Of a DNA stretch of 64,000 nt, positions 35,401 through 45,513 are shown piece by piece. The notes beneath the pieces are model-generated. The model was not told the origin of the DNA and did not search any database. It saw only the letters and a list, made by a program, of their open reading frames with translations. The position numbers and the translations under genes were made by a program. This DNA is from Pollenia angustigena (Eukaryota; Arthropoda; Insecta; Diptera; Polleniidae): the NCBI GenBank assembly GCA_930367215.1, contig OV884059.1, positions 8,642,945-8,706,944 of the forward strand, written 5' to 3'. Positions within the stretch are counted from its first letter, which is position 1. Every line of letters begins with the position of its first letter.

Positions 35401-36316
35401 ATTTTTCCAAAGGTTCCGATTCAAAGCTGTCTTGCTTGTTGAAAGAAAATAATTTGCCTGTTAAATCTGTGGCAGCTTGTTCGGAATCCTCTTTACTATT
35501 GGATAAAGCTAGTAGATTTTTCAAAGCAGAAGTTTGTTGCTGAGACTGTTTTATTTGATCGTGTAATTTCACTGATTTTCCCAGGGTTTCTGAATTTTTT
35601 GGCTTTAAATTTTGTTCAAAACTCAATGGATGGGATTTTTCTTGGCTGTTAGAGTGTGAATGTGAAGAAATTCCAAGATTTTGAGAAGGAATTGAATTTT
35701 CTTCACTTCTAGAAGGTGAGTGATTTAATTTGTGATGATTTTTTATAGCAAGAGCATGTCCCCCACTACCTTCTCTGGAATGTTCCGACGAATTTTTATC
35801 ACTAATGGAAGTAGAAGAACTTCTTTTATAATTGGAGGCTAGAGATTGATCCAAAGTTGGTTGAGAGGTGTTGTTATTCTCAAATGTCCGTTCCGATTCA
35901 AACTCCAATACGGGACTCATTTTAAAATTTAAAAAGTTCGGCATTAAACCACTTCCTAAATCCTGCCTGATGAAGGGTGAAACGGAGGAACTTTCCGTAG
36001 GAGAGTTGCTTGCACTTGCAATTATATTAGTTGGGGTTGTAGTTTCTGTTGTATTTTCCCGGCTCTTTAGACTTGCACGCACTGTATTACTTTTGAAAAA
36101 ACTGCTCTTTTGTTGCTCCACTTTCTGCTGCATCAAATCGTTAACAAATCCCATAAATGATTTTAAAACTTCGATATCATTGTCGTATAACACAACCGTG
36201 GAATTCTGCCAAGTTTTACTATGTGGCTGCGTATGTTCACTGTAGTTTTCAGCTAATGGAAATGAATGACACACCACGGCCATGGACAATAAAATAAAAG
36301 TTTTATATTGATTCAT
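32489..36316 (-). CDS. Large secreted Ser/Asn/Gln-rich protein, 1275 aa, single exon
   Basis: An uninterrupted minus-strand frame starts MNQYKTFILLSMAVVCHSF, a signal peptide with the mature end near FPLAEN. Most of the protein is polar and low complexity (Ser, Asn, Gln, Lys, Glu, Thr) and so probably disordered. It has short recurring phrases such as LDDKSQQISSS and LDDKNQLSSSN. From about residue 850 a degenerate motif recurs: ITPAMRDLVRKKIL (~858), IPPFIRELIRNYLS (~1047), LLPSFIKRIVKHDLL (~1116), with an earlier VSPFIRQDL (~111). Apart from the signal peptide, the only cysteines lie in the extreme C-terminal tail KKRLCFKTFCFKF, a CX4C motif like that ending the genes at 39611 and 49684. 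N-glycosylation sequons (NXS/T) are frequent. Family not recognised; a matrix or gland-secretion role is inference. Plus-strand frames inside are shadows. Confidence 0.85.
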   Translation of the reverse strand: MNQYKTFILLSMAVVCHSFPLAENYSEHTQPHSKTWQNSTVVLYDNDIEVLKSFMGFVNDLMQQKVEQQKSSFFKSNTVRASLKSRENTTETTTPTNIIASASNSPTESSSVSPFIRQDLGSGLMPNFLNFKMSPVLEFESERTFENNNTSQPTLDQSLASNYKRSSSTSISDKNSSEHSREGSGGHALAIKNHHKLNHSPSRSEENSIPSQNLGISSHSHSNSQEKSHPLSFEQNLKPKNSETLGKSVKLHDQIKQSQQQTSALKNLLALSNSKEDSEQAATDLTGKLFSFNKQDSFESEPLEKSQHQPRDTKIRSQEDQSAKEQSLEANYPQSLPQQSNETDQPENGIEMLKVQEQSVLSDIKATGTSNLNSSISKKEQSKQQVLDDKNQLSSSNKEKENWHQQFSKDSLNNEDRSPDDKSPNLHLTSSPISKSTEASAHQLSSQNEEAKFLIYVQDESEDLTTQILDDKSQQISSSFADSKRQLFSNGKETFSTLRNKLESTTHQTLHVEDRSAVSNGSKSARQQPVDNKNEIENTQARTVDGKEEPFSFVIKKNFSTQPLESLVAFHPSRTGDSPTPKPLGKSNHTVFDNNEIKYKSESHGNTDVSPLKQSSEDKMQLSSFNKVISSGQDNLNALVDLMTYHNKIVNPGEKPLNARDGLLTLNKDSVYKLQPLDANSQFNSIDKENSFSIWPIKPDEPFKNEIESTLEQVEPGKEISAFSKTDEKVRGQSGDFEGFTAFKKAENPKHNTLESTLTSFQTNNGIEQFLQQSTDDNGLTFSTKNQRQPLPDVSEPPFPFKNAVNADLNSLAVREQALQNIVNDLRPQPEFSNNKVISPSLSDLVLKEFLTLNQPSTSITPAMRDLVRKKILAEMGYTSEYELNSEQPATVEVTSVPFDTSKIPEVQPEDIEGLLHFSKSENSVYQLNKQHPLPSQGVLHPFINEAINNNYLPPLSSSWKRTLSSPNSEYDQGGIVPLKVKGNSNFQPLDFSSPNPKIYNNFESKDEYNYQSQGFSNSGPLKISIPFKTKDDLSLQSQIPPSTALEIPPFIRELIRNYLSSALNNKITNPNEQQHMENRPSNNNSDESEIAKTTTTTPAYPSYTTLSNRSPASISPKSLLPSFIKRIVKHDLLSEEKSAEQQDLTSKAEVQSRSLAIEPTLTTNQYSTTESSSLTLSPFTISHLKTDIKSNIVDTEDVAVLDLSAVPLSELKKRFYQINPETTEVKVIDNYDVQNTSDFSGNSPTTAVPKKRLCFKTFCFKFQDDKEFLYQTEK

Positions 36317-36413
36317 GCTTTTTAGTTAATGTCTTTTTGCAAAAGTTTATTTTTTTGTTTTATGAATGAATTAATTGAGTAACATTTGTTTTGCGGCGTT
36401 GTGTAATTTAAAA

Positions 36414-36450
36414 ACTGATGAGGTTGTCTAAAATGCTTATCAAATTTATA
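36414..36450 (-). promoter_or_regulatory. TATA box and initiator of the 1275-aa gene
   Basis: On the minus strand TATAAATT (36450-36443) precedes a TCAGT initiator (36418-36414) by about 32 bp. This gives a 5' leader of about 100 nt before the ATG at 36316. Confidence 0.65.
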
Positions 36451-37996
36451 TGAATTAATTTGTTTAAAATAATTTGTTTTTTGTAAGCGATTACGTTTTT
36501 TGCGTTTCATTTTTTTTTTTTTTTAAGAAAAAAATTCCAAAAAATGTACGTGCTTGTCTTATTTTTTCTCACTGTTTTAGGTGCGATTTTCTTTTTAAAA
36601 TTAAGTAAAATAGTTTTTGATAAGCAAGTACTTTAGTTTAAGTTTCCGTATATTTTTGTCTTTTTTCAGCCGGCGGAAATGATGCTGCCTAGTAAGACTT
36701 GAATTGTGTCCGGTCTGAAGAAATGAAGCTTGTTAAAAAGAAATGTCAATATTTCTAAATGACCTTTATTATCCGTTAGCTGCAACATCTACAGTTTAAC
36801 AAGGTATTTGAATAGAAAGTGTTATTTCTATTTAAAAAAATGCATTAGCTGGGCACTGAAGTCTCAAAAAGTTGCATTAGCTGGTAGATTTCGCGATAAT
36901 TGGCATCCACCCGTGTCCTAAACAATGCAGAAATTTGTCTGCATGAAAAATGAAGGAACATATCGAAAAGGTGTGCATAATTAGATAATCAAACTTAATC
37001 GAAAAATTGATCAGGTCCCTGTTTCTCAAACCTACAAGTTACAAATCTACAAGTAAAAAACGTTAAAAAAGGAAAAATTTTTCAATTTTTGTTTAAAATT
37101 CATTTTACTTGTAGATTTGTAACTTGCAAAGGGCCCAGGTTGTAGTTGCTAGTTTGTTACTCCTTTTTGATTTTGGGGCTGATATTTAGGACTAAAATGA
37201 AAGAAAACGTTTTTTTAACTGCATTTTGTGGATATGTAGTTAAGACCTAAACCTTTGCATTAACTGCGGGTAAAACGATATATGAGGGACCTCCAGGCGA
37301 TCCCCAATACAATATTTAAGCCATAGTTATTTTAATCTCCTCCAATTTGGAAAATTAAACGCGTTTATTAAAAAATAACGGAGTCGGCTTATGTTCCTTT
37401 CTAATTTTGTAGCAGTTTTTATATCTGCTATGGGTGGGTAGAGGCCTTAAACCTTAAAAATAATAATATCAGGACAATTGATATTCAAATCTGTACACAT
37501 GTTGTAGAAAAAACATTTTTTTAGGTAGATATTTACCTGCCTGCGTCAGAATGGTAATATCATAGCCTCAAGTTAACCGTTTATATCCCTAGCCAGATTT
37601 TCATGTCAGCTCTGGGAGGAGAGCAAGCTCCGATAGTTGAATTGAGAAGTGTCTTATACAACCACCGTTAATTTAGAGAATCTTTCGTATATAAAAAGAT
37701 CTAACTTAATACGTCTTGGACAGATAATAAATTTACGTTGTCTTCTCCAGGAGAAAGAACCAAGAAATTATAATGCAGTTACACAGACCTCGTATGGTAA
37801 ACAGACTTGAGAAACTAGAAGCTTTTTTTCACTATTACTCTCTTTGGGAGCATATGGCTTCCACAAAGCATCTCCTTCGTACATGATTTGTTGCAGTTGC
37901 TTTCGCGTCTTCCCATGTAAGTTTTGAATGTCCTTGTTCTTGGAGTACCGATCCATTCAGTATTCTTATTTTGCCATTTATCCGTTTCGTTAATCA

Positions 37997-38217
37997 GGGG
38001 GCTGATTCGGGCATTCGCGATCGAATACTTTTTCGACTAATTTAATTTTTAGTCGATACTGAGCGATTTGAAATTATAATTTCACTGTTGTAAAGTATTT
38101 ATTTGAGTTTTCACAACACACCAAAAATAACATCGATTTCTATTGTATCGACCGAAAGAATTAAAAATAAAATTGCTTTCGAATCGAAATCGAATCGAAG
38201 CTAAGTAAATAATTGGT
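37997..38217. mobile_element. MITE, family E-like
   Basis: CAGGGGGCTGATTCGGGCAT at the left. The interior has CGATCGAATACTTTTTCGAC mirrored by GCTTTCGAATCGAAATCG. The right end is decayed (GGTCTGCTAGG). It resembles 59565-59793. Confidence 0.55.
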
Positions 38218-38478
38218 CTGCTAGGTCTTGGTCTTGGATTTTCCATCTTTCGTTACCTAGAAACAACTACCTCCGTAGATTTTCGTGTAGTGGTGGAGAA
38301 CCTTGCTAATCTTTGATTTCACCTTTTTTCCTAGGGGTGGTGGCTGACACCCCTTTTTTCATGATGTTATCCACTTTTTCAGGTGGAGGGTAGTCAGGGG
38401 CTTCTTGTGTAAATTGCTTGGAGGGGGACTTAAGCCACTTTATTTTTAAAACTCGAAAACTATAATGAAAATTTGTCG

Positions 38479-38546
38479 ATCCCTGTCAGCAATCGAACCT
38501 GAGCTGCTTGGTTTTGTAGGCAAACACGCTAACCACGCCGCCACCA
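38479..38546 (-). repeat. tRNA-derived SINE head (pol III A and B boxes)
   Basis: Minus strand: GGCGGCGTGGTTAGCGTGTT contains an A-box-like TGGTTAGCGTG (38535-38525), and AGGTTCGATT (38500-38491) is a near-consensus B box. TCAG/CTGA can pair around it as a T-stem. The anticodon arm is poor, so it is a tRNA-derived SINE or a tRNA pseudogene rather than a working tRNA. The body may extend to about 38230. Confidence 0.55.
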
Positions 38547-39535
38547 AAAAAAAATCCTTGCGATTTCTGTATCGTTGGTTAGCGATTATGGTAAGCCAAA
38601 TCCTTTCATCAACCACAAGTATATCAAAAGCCGATCTGGTCTTTATAGACTGTGAAGAAGTGAGCAGATCCAAAAAATATAGGAACCAGACACTTTTTCT
38701 GCATAATCAAAAAAAAATATATTTTATTTTTAATAAAACACTTTTAAAGCTTATATGATCTTAAACGGCTGCGAACCAGTTGCTTGGACTCGATTAAAAG
38801 ATAGGAGTTAAGATATTGAGGTGGTTTCAATTGAGGGGTTATTTTAATATATATAAAGTAGCTTTTTTTTACCAACAGACAGATGTTGTTAAGTTGACAA
38901 TTCTCGTCCCTTGTTAGTTGGTTTTATCACAATTTATTGTTTAAAACCACAACCTCCGTTCAAAAGGTACGCCATCAGTTGTAAATGCGTAATAGTACCA
39001 CCAATAACAGACTTGGAACCAGGATGATGTGCTCACAGAACTGAGTACTTGTAATTTAAGGCATCATACGTCTTTCCATTCGACTTTTGAAATATTTTTC
39101 GCCTGATAAATTTTGATATAAAAAAACCTGCTTATTTTGTCTTATCTACGGTCCACTGTATTTCTGCTAGTAATTAATTTAACATTTTTAAAATTGTTTC
39201 ATTTCCACTCGAATGTTTCATTCTCAAATCAATCGTAAAACAAATGTAATTGTTTATGCAATAATTAAAAATGAAAAATTTTTTTTAAATCTCACTCTAT
39301 GATAAATTCAAATTCTTTGTAAAAATCTCTTTAAAATCACGTCTTAAGAAGAAATTATCTCTAGTACGTAAAATAAATATTTCCCTTTCATAATCTCAAA
39401 ATTTTTATAAAACAAAAGTGGCACAAAATTATTTATAAAGTTAGCAAAATTATTAAAAAAAAAATTAGTTTTAGCCAAATAGTTGCCGAAAACCACAAGT
39501 GCGAGTAAAATGTTTAAACAGTTTTTTTAAATTTT

Positions 39536-39544
39536 ATATAAAAA
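39536..39544 (+). promoter_or_regulatory. Possible TATA box of the PPT-repeat gene
   Basis: TATATAAAA lies 75 bp upstream of the ATG at 39611. No clear initiator follows, so this is tentative in such AT-rich DNA. Confidence 0.4.
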
Positions 39545-39610
39545 AAGAATTTTTGCTATAATTTTTTTTTTTTTTTTTTTGGATCAAAATAGTCATAAAA
39601 TTCGCTAGAT

Positions 39611-42600
39611 ATGTTTAAGGTCTTATTACATTTAAGTCTAGTGCTTTTAATAACTCTTCAGATCGCTGCTAAACCCCAACTTTTATTGGGAGGTCAAAAT
39701 TCCCCACCTTCTCAGGATGTTTCAGGGGGCGTGGTTAATATAAAGGATAATCTGCAAGCAAGTAAGTGTCCATAAATACGGTATTCGAAGAACACTTTCT
39801 AGAGTATTTGATTTACTCAAAGGATAAGGTTCTTCTCTTTTCATTTAAAATGTGAAACTGGATCCCTATTTTGGCTTTTTAACTTAGAGGACAGAAATGT
39901 CCTACAATTTTTGGTGGCAAAACGTAAAAAAGCTATTTTACTGCTGTCGCCTACAAAATTAATTGCCAATTTTACGATATTTAAGCAAAGCTTTCTTTCA
40001 CACTTGAAACCAAAACAAACATTTTCAAAATTGTGTTCATTTTAAGTGTAGTTGTGCGAAAGAAAGCTTTCTCAAATCAAAAATAGGCAGTAAAAGCCCT
40101 CAAATTGAACTAATAAATAATTTGTGTTTGTTTTTCTTACAGTTGATCAAAGCTCTAATTTATTTGGCGATTTTAACGAAGAGTCTACGGGGATTCGTTT
40201 ACCCGCCGCTCTAAATATTCCTATAGATTTGCTGAAAAAGAATTTGCAAATTGGAGAGGGACTTGGGGGTATTAAAAATGTTGACAGTAACACACAATTT
40301 AGTAAGTTACAACAGAATCATTTTAAGAAAATGCCTTAAGACGTTTTAATAAAAAAAAGCTTTTATTAAAAACAAAATAAATGAATAATTTAAAAAATTT
40401 GTATTTAAAAATTTGAAATATTTTGTGTTTATATAAAAAGCTTTTAACTCAGCCTTAAGACGTGTTAAAACAAAAAATGTATGAAAGCTTTTCGGTAGAT
40501 ATGAAACATAAGCTTTTATTTAGGAAAAAACACTAAAAAATAATATTTTTTTTTAAATAATAAGCAATTTTTATTTAAAAGCTTAATATATATTGTCTAT
40601 TACAAAGAGCTTTTAACTAAGTTTAAAAAAAAAGATAAAAAAGTTCTTATTTTTAAGTAAATTATCTTTTTGAGTTAAACAAACTTTTAAAAGCTTTGTA
40701 AGTTTAACAATCTTTTAAAAACCTTTAGATGCTGAGCTTTATGAAAGAAAATCTTTCTTTTTTTTTAATTTTTTTGTTGCAATTAATTTTTTTAGTTAAA
40801 AGCTTTTAAGTTTGCTTTTAAACATTAAATAATGCTTTATGATTTAAATAAAGCTTTATGATATCTACTTAAAAGCTTCTGAGTTGGTTTTGAATATAGC
40901 TTTTAAAAGAGAAAGGTTTGGTTTTTTATTTTTAAAGTTATTTTTTTTTTTTTTTGGAATTTAAAGTTTCTTTTATTCTAAAGCTTTAAAAAAGTTAGAC
41001 ATTTAAAACAAAAAAACCAACTAAGATTTTATTCTTTATTTATTTATATTAATTGAAAAAGCTCTTATTTGTATAAAAAACTTTTTCGTTTATTGTTTTA
41101 AAAATTAATGAGCTTTTAAGAAATCTGAGAAGCCTTATAAGCTCTTATACTTAAAAAAGCTTAAACATTTTTTTTTTTTTCAATAAAAATCAGTTAAGTA
41201 TTTTTTTTATCGAAAGCTTGAAAATTTTATTTTGTTTATCTTAAAAGGCTTTTGAAATTATTGAGAAACTAGATTCTTTTTTCACTGAAAATTTCTTTAA
41301 TTAAAAAACTTTGTATTAGAAAATTAAAAAAAATTAAGAATTTTATTATAACTAACTTGACAAGCGGCATAGAAAACTTAAAAGCTCCAACGTTGATATT
41401 TTTAAATTTGCAAAGCTTTATTTTATTTTATGTCTTAAGATTTTTGTTTAATTTTTATTTTTTTCAATTTTAAATAAAGCTCTAAAGTTTAATTTTTTTT
41501 AATTCCAAAAAATATTTAATACATACAAATTTTTATTTTTTCTTTTTTTTTTTTACAAAATGTATTTATTTAATTATATTTTTTTCTTTACAGTTGATCA
41601 GTCAGCCTCTTTAGTTGGCACTGGCAATAGTAAAACCGGAGTAGCTGATCTTGCTACACTAGTCAATGCTCCCATAAAGCTTATTGATAAAAATGCTCAA
41701 TTTGCGAAAGGTCCCGGAGGTATAGAAAATGAGAAATCAAATTTGCAAATAGGTAAATAAAAACTGATTGGAAATATTAACAAAATGTTAAAAAGAAAAA
41801 ATAATTTCAATGAAAATTTAAGAAATCTTCAACGACTATTATTTTTAAAAAAGCTTTTTAAATGACCTTAACTTTAAACATTATTGTTAGTTTTTGACTT
41901 CATTTATCCTTGATTATATTTAATGCAAATGATTTTTTTATACTTTATAAATCAAAAGCTTTCTATAAAAAATGCTTCGGATAAATCCAAAAGATTTTTA
42001 AAAAATTTAAAAAAAAACTAAAAGTTAAAACCAGAAGTTAATTTAAAACTTGAAATGCTTAAAAATAAAATTTCTTTTTAAAAAGTTTTTCATAAAAAGT
42101 TCAATTGAATTGATTTTTTTCTCTTAAAGCTTTTAAAATAGCGTTTATTTTTAATTCAAACTCTATTTAATTTTTTTTTTTTTCAACTGATTAAATCATT
42201 AAAGTTGTTGGAGCCCAAAATCTAAGACAAACGTTATAGTTTGAGTTAAAAAGCTTTTTTGATAAACAAAACTTTTTAAATAAAATAATTATACATATAT
42301 ATAATTTTTCTTATTAGCCGATCAATCCTCCCAATTGGTTGGAAACCAAAACTCTGTATCAACTGTGGGTAAACTTGTCGCAGAAATCAATACCCCCATA
42401 GAAATTTTATCCAATAATTTGCAAGTTAGCGAGGGCAAAGGAGGTATTAAAAATATAGAGGAAAATCAACAATTCAGTAAGTAATAAAGGAATGTATGTA
42501 ATTAATAGCTAGTATTGGAAAAATGTCGGATTTTAAGAAATAGTACTTAACTTGGTATAAAAAAAGCTGTTAAGCTTTTTTTCAAGAGAAGCTTTTGGGA

Positions 42601-45513
42601 AATACCTAAAACTTCTGCTTGAAAAATCTTAAAATATTTAATTTTTACTAAGTTTAAACAAAATTTTCTAACAAAATTAATGCTGTATTAAATAATGTTT
42701 TTAAAAGCTTTAAAAGTTTTTTTTTTTAAATTTTTAAAGCTTAAAATTGTCCTTAACTTTTTGTTTTTTAATTTTTATAGTCGACCAAAGTTCTGTATTG
42801 AAGGGCAAAGATTTGAGTGAATCAAATTTAGTGCAACTGCCAGCTATAGTAGGCGCTCCTGTAAAACTATTGACAAGTAACCAACAAATCACAACGGGAG
42901 ATGACGAAAACGGTAAGAATGCTAACGAAAATCTTTAAAACATTTTGACAAAAAAACCAGAAGAAAAAATTAAGTTTCTTTATTTTAAAAACTTTGTGGT
43001 CTATTTGTAAACGTTTTTTATTTTTCGTTCTTTTTTAGGAGGCATTACAAATATCAGGGAAAATACACAAAATGGTAAAAATGTGCTCAAATTCCTGCTT
43101 AAAACAATCAAATGAACTTGTGTGTTTTCTTTCTTAGCCAATTTAAATACCACTTTAGAGGGCTCGGATATAAAAAAAACCAACGGCCTTTTAGTTGGAC
43201 CTCAGGTTTTACTGGACGTAGTTGGATTAAACGACAACGTTCAAAAAACAAGTGGAGGTGGCCCCATTGAAAATAAACAAATAAATACACAAACAAGTAG
43301 GAATTTAAATAAAACTATTTAGAAAAATTGTCTATAACTTTAATATTATTGAATTTTCAGTTGACACAGATACCGCTATCAATGGTTCGAATATTAAAAG
43401 CTTTCAATTGGGAAAAATAACGCCTCAAGTCCTAGTGCCGGTAAAACTTGTAAACAGCAATGATCAATCCACAGGCGGGGGTGGAGAAGGGGGCGCATTC
43501 AATACCGTACTTAATAAACAAGACAGTAAGTTTTCCTTTTAATAAATAAAAAAATAGGCAAATATTTATTATTCTTTCTCTGTTTTTCTTTGTCTCTCGC
43601 TTTTTTAGGTTCCAATCAAATTGTAATGGATGGCAGCAATAATAAAGTACTACAAGTGCTTGATATCAATCCTCAATTAATAATCGATACCGGCTTAGGC
43701 GAGTTAACTGACCAAAAAACAGGTGGTCCAGGCTCAGCTAAACATAAGGATATAACCAAACAATCTTGTAACTAATTATTGTTGCTTAATTTCCATAGAA
43801 GATTGTCATAAAATGTAATTTTTAAATGTTATTTTCAGCTGATAACTCAGTGATAATGACGGGCGATAATAACGAAGTTGTTAGAGGTGCCGTCGTAGAT
43901 ACCCAGGGTGTGGTAAAATTACGTATAGGCGAAATAGTCAAACAAGGTACCGGCTTAATAACTGGCAAAGAAGTGACTAGTGAAGAGTGTGTAGAGGAGG
44001 CGGATGACATTATTATACAAGAAAGTAAGTTATCAAATACTGTTTAAGGAGATAAACGAAAGCTATTCTTTAGATTGATTTTTTTGATTTTATTTTAGAA
44101 AAATCTGATATAACACAAATTGGCGAAAATAACACACTCATCACCTTGGCCAATGTTGGTGGACAACTAATAGTAGATGGCAAAGTGGCCTCAGAAGTAA
44201 TACAACATATAAGATGTAAAAATCGTAAAACAACAACAGTGGCTCCACCAACAACACTTCCTCCTACACTACCGCCTACACAGCCACCAACTATGCCACC
44301 AACTCTACCTCCTACACTACCGCCTACCCAACCGCCTACTCAGCCACCAACTCTACCTCCTACACTCCCACCAACAATTCCACCTACTGAGCCTCCGACA
44401 CAACCACCAACTTTTCCTCCAACGCTGCCACCCACACTTCCACCTACTGAGCCCCCAACACTCCCGCCCACCTTACCACCCACTTTACCGCCTACCGTTC
44501 CACCTACTGAACCTACAACGCTGCCACCAACTCTACCTCCTACACAACCACCAACACTACCTCCAACGCTGCCACCAACTCTACCACCAACTGAACCTCC
44601 AACGCTACCACCCACTGAACCTCCTACACTTCCACCTACTGAACCTCCAACGCAGCCACCAACTTTACCTCCTACACTCCCACCTACTGAACCTCCAACA
44701 CAGCCACCAACTTTACCTCCTACACTCCCACCTACTGAACCTCCAACACTGCCACCAACTCTACCTCCTACGCTACCACCTACTGAACCTCCAACGCAGC
44801 CACCTACTTTGCCTCCTACCCTCCCACCTACTGAACCTCCAACACTGCCACCAACTGAACCTCCAACGCAGCCACCAACATTACCTCCTACACTCCCACC
44901 TACTGAACCTCCAACACTGCCACCAACCCTACCTCCTACACTATCACCTACTGAACCTCCAACCCTGCCACCAACTCTACCTCCTACACTACCACCAACA
45001 TTACCTCCAACGCTGCCACCAACTCTACCTCCTACACTCCCACCTACTGAACCACCAACACTGCCAACAACTCTACCGCCTACACAACCACCTACTGAGC
45101 CTCCAACGCTGCCACCAACTTTACCGCCAACACTGCCACCTACTCAGCCTCCGACGCTACCGCCAACGCTGCCACCAACTCAACCTCCTACACTACCGCC
45201 AACGCTGCCTTCCACATTACCACCAACTTTACCACCTACACTGCCGCCTACCGAACCACCAACGTTACCACCCACCCAACCACCAACTTTGCCGCCCACT
45301 CTGCCTCCAACCACGCCTCCTACGGAACCACCAACACTTCCGCCAACTTTACCTCCAACGCTGCCTCCCACCTTACCGCCTACACTGCCACCAACACTTC
45401 CTCCCACACAAGCAACTACTCGCCCTCCTATACGTCGCTGTTATCGTAAGTATTGTCGCAAATGGAGAAAAATGAAACAGCGTTGCTTCCGTCCTATTAA
45501 AAAGAATTACTGA
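39611..45513 (+). CDS. Modular secreted mucin-like protein, 11 exons, 959 aa
   Basis: Exons: 39611-39761, 40143-40301, 41594-41752, 42318-42476, 42781-42912, 43039-43074, 43138-43296, 43361-43525, 43609-43767, 43839-44024, 44099-45513. Every intron is phase 1 with GT-AG ends; the lengths sum to 960 codons including the stop. Exon 1 gives a signal peptide (MFKVLLHLSLVLL..., cut near AA|KPQ). Exons 2-10 encode one module each (5 and 6 together make one): (I/A)DQSS-x-L-x-G, a G-x-N-like turn, N-x-PI-x-L-(L/I)-x-x-N-x-Q, then GGIxN. Five of these exons are exactly 159 nt. The last exon has a final module, about 390 residues of PPT(L/E/Q) tetrapeptides, and a basic tail RRCYRKYCRKWRKMKQRCF (CX4CX9C). 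Thr/Pro density implies mucin-type O-glycosylation. Family not recognised; extracellular matrix, mucus or glue is a plausible role. Modules could be skipped without shifting frame. Confidence 0.85.
40302..42780 (+). repeat. Introns saturated with AAGCTTTT-type motifs
   Basis: Across introns 2-4, and most strongly in intron 2 (40302-41593), AAGCTTTTA or a one-base variant occurs every 30-70 bp. I count about 20 in intron 2. They are not in regular tandem array. The motif may be a decayed low-complexity expansion. Confidence 0.6.
44242..45417 (+). repeat. PPTx tetrapeptide (12-bp) coding minisatellite
   Basis: About 98 consecutive four-residue units CCx-CCx-ACx-NNN, the fourth residue mostly Leu, else Glu or Gln. 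Higher-order units such as LPPTLPPTEPPTQ recur. Third-base variation between units shows that the peptide, more than the DNA, is conserved. The minus-strand GGSV frames here are shadows. Confidence 0.95.

Larger units (their letters stand above)
36460..39535. other. Intergenic region with small repeats
   Basis: No gene supported. It includes a hairpin repeat at about 37033-37130 (ACAAGTTACAAATCTACAAG and its complement), a family E-like element at 37997-38217, and a tRNA-like SINE head at 38479-38546. The rest looks like unique AT-rich spacer. Confidence 0.5.

Noticed and set aside
32751..36245. Several plus-strand open frames
   Set aside because: All lie antisense to the 1275-aa single-exon gene and have no start context or domains.
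38479..38546. Functional tRNA gene
   Set aside because: A and B boxes are present but the anticodon arm and acceptor stem do not pair convincingly; better called a SINE head or pseudogene.
44340..45407. Minus-strand Gly/Val/Ser-rich open frames
   Set aside because: Shadow of the PPT-repeat minisatellite on the plus strand.
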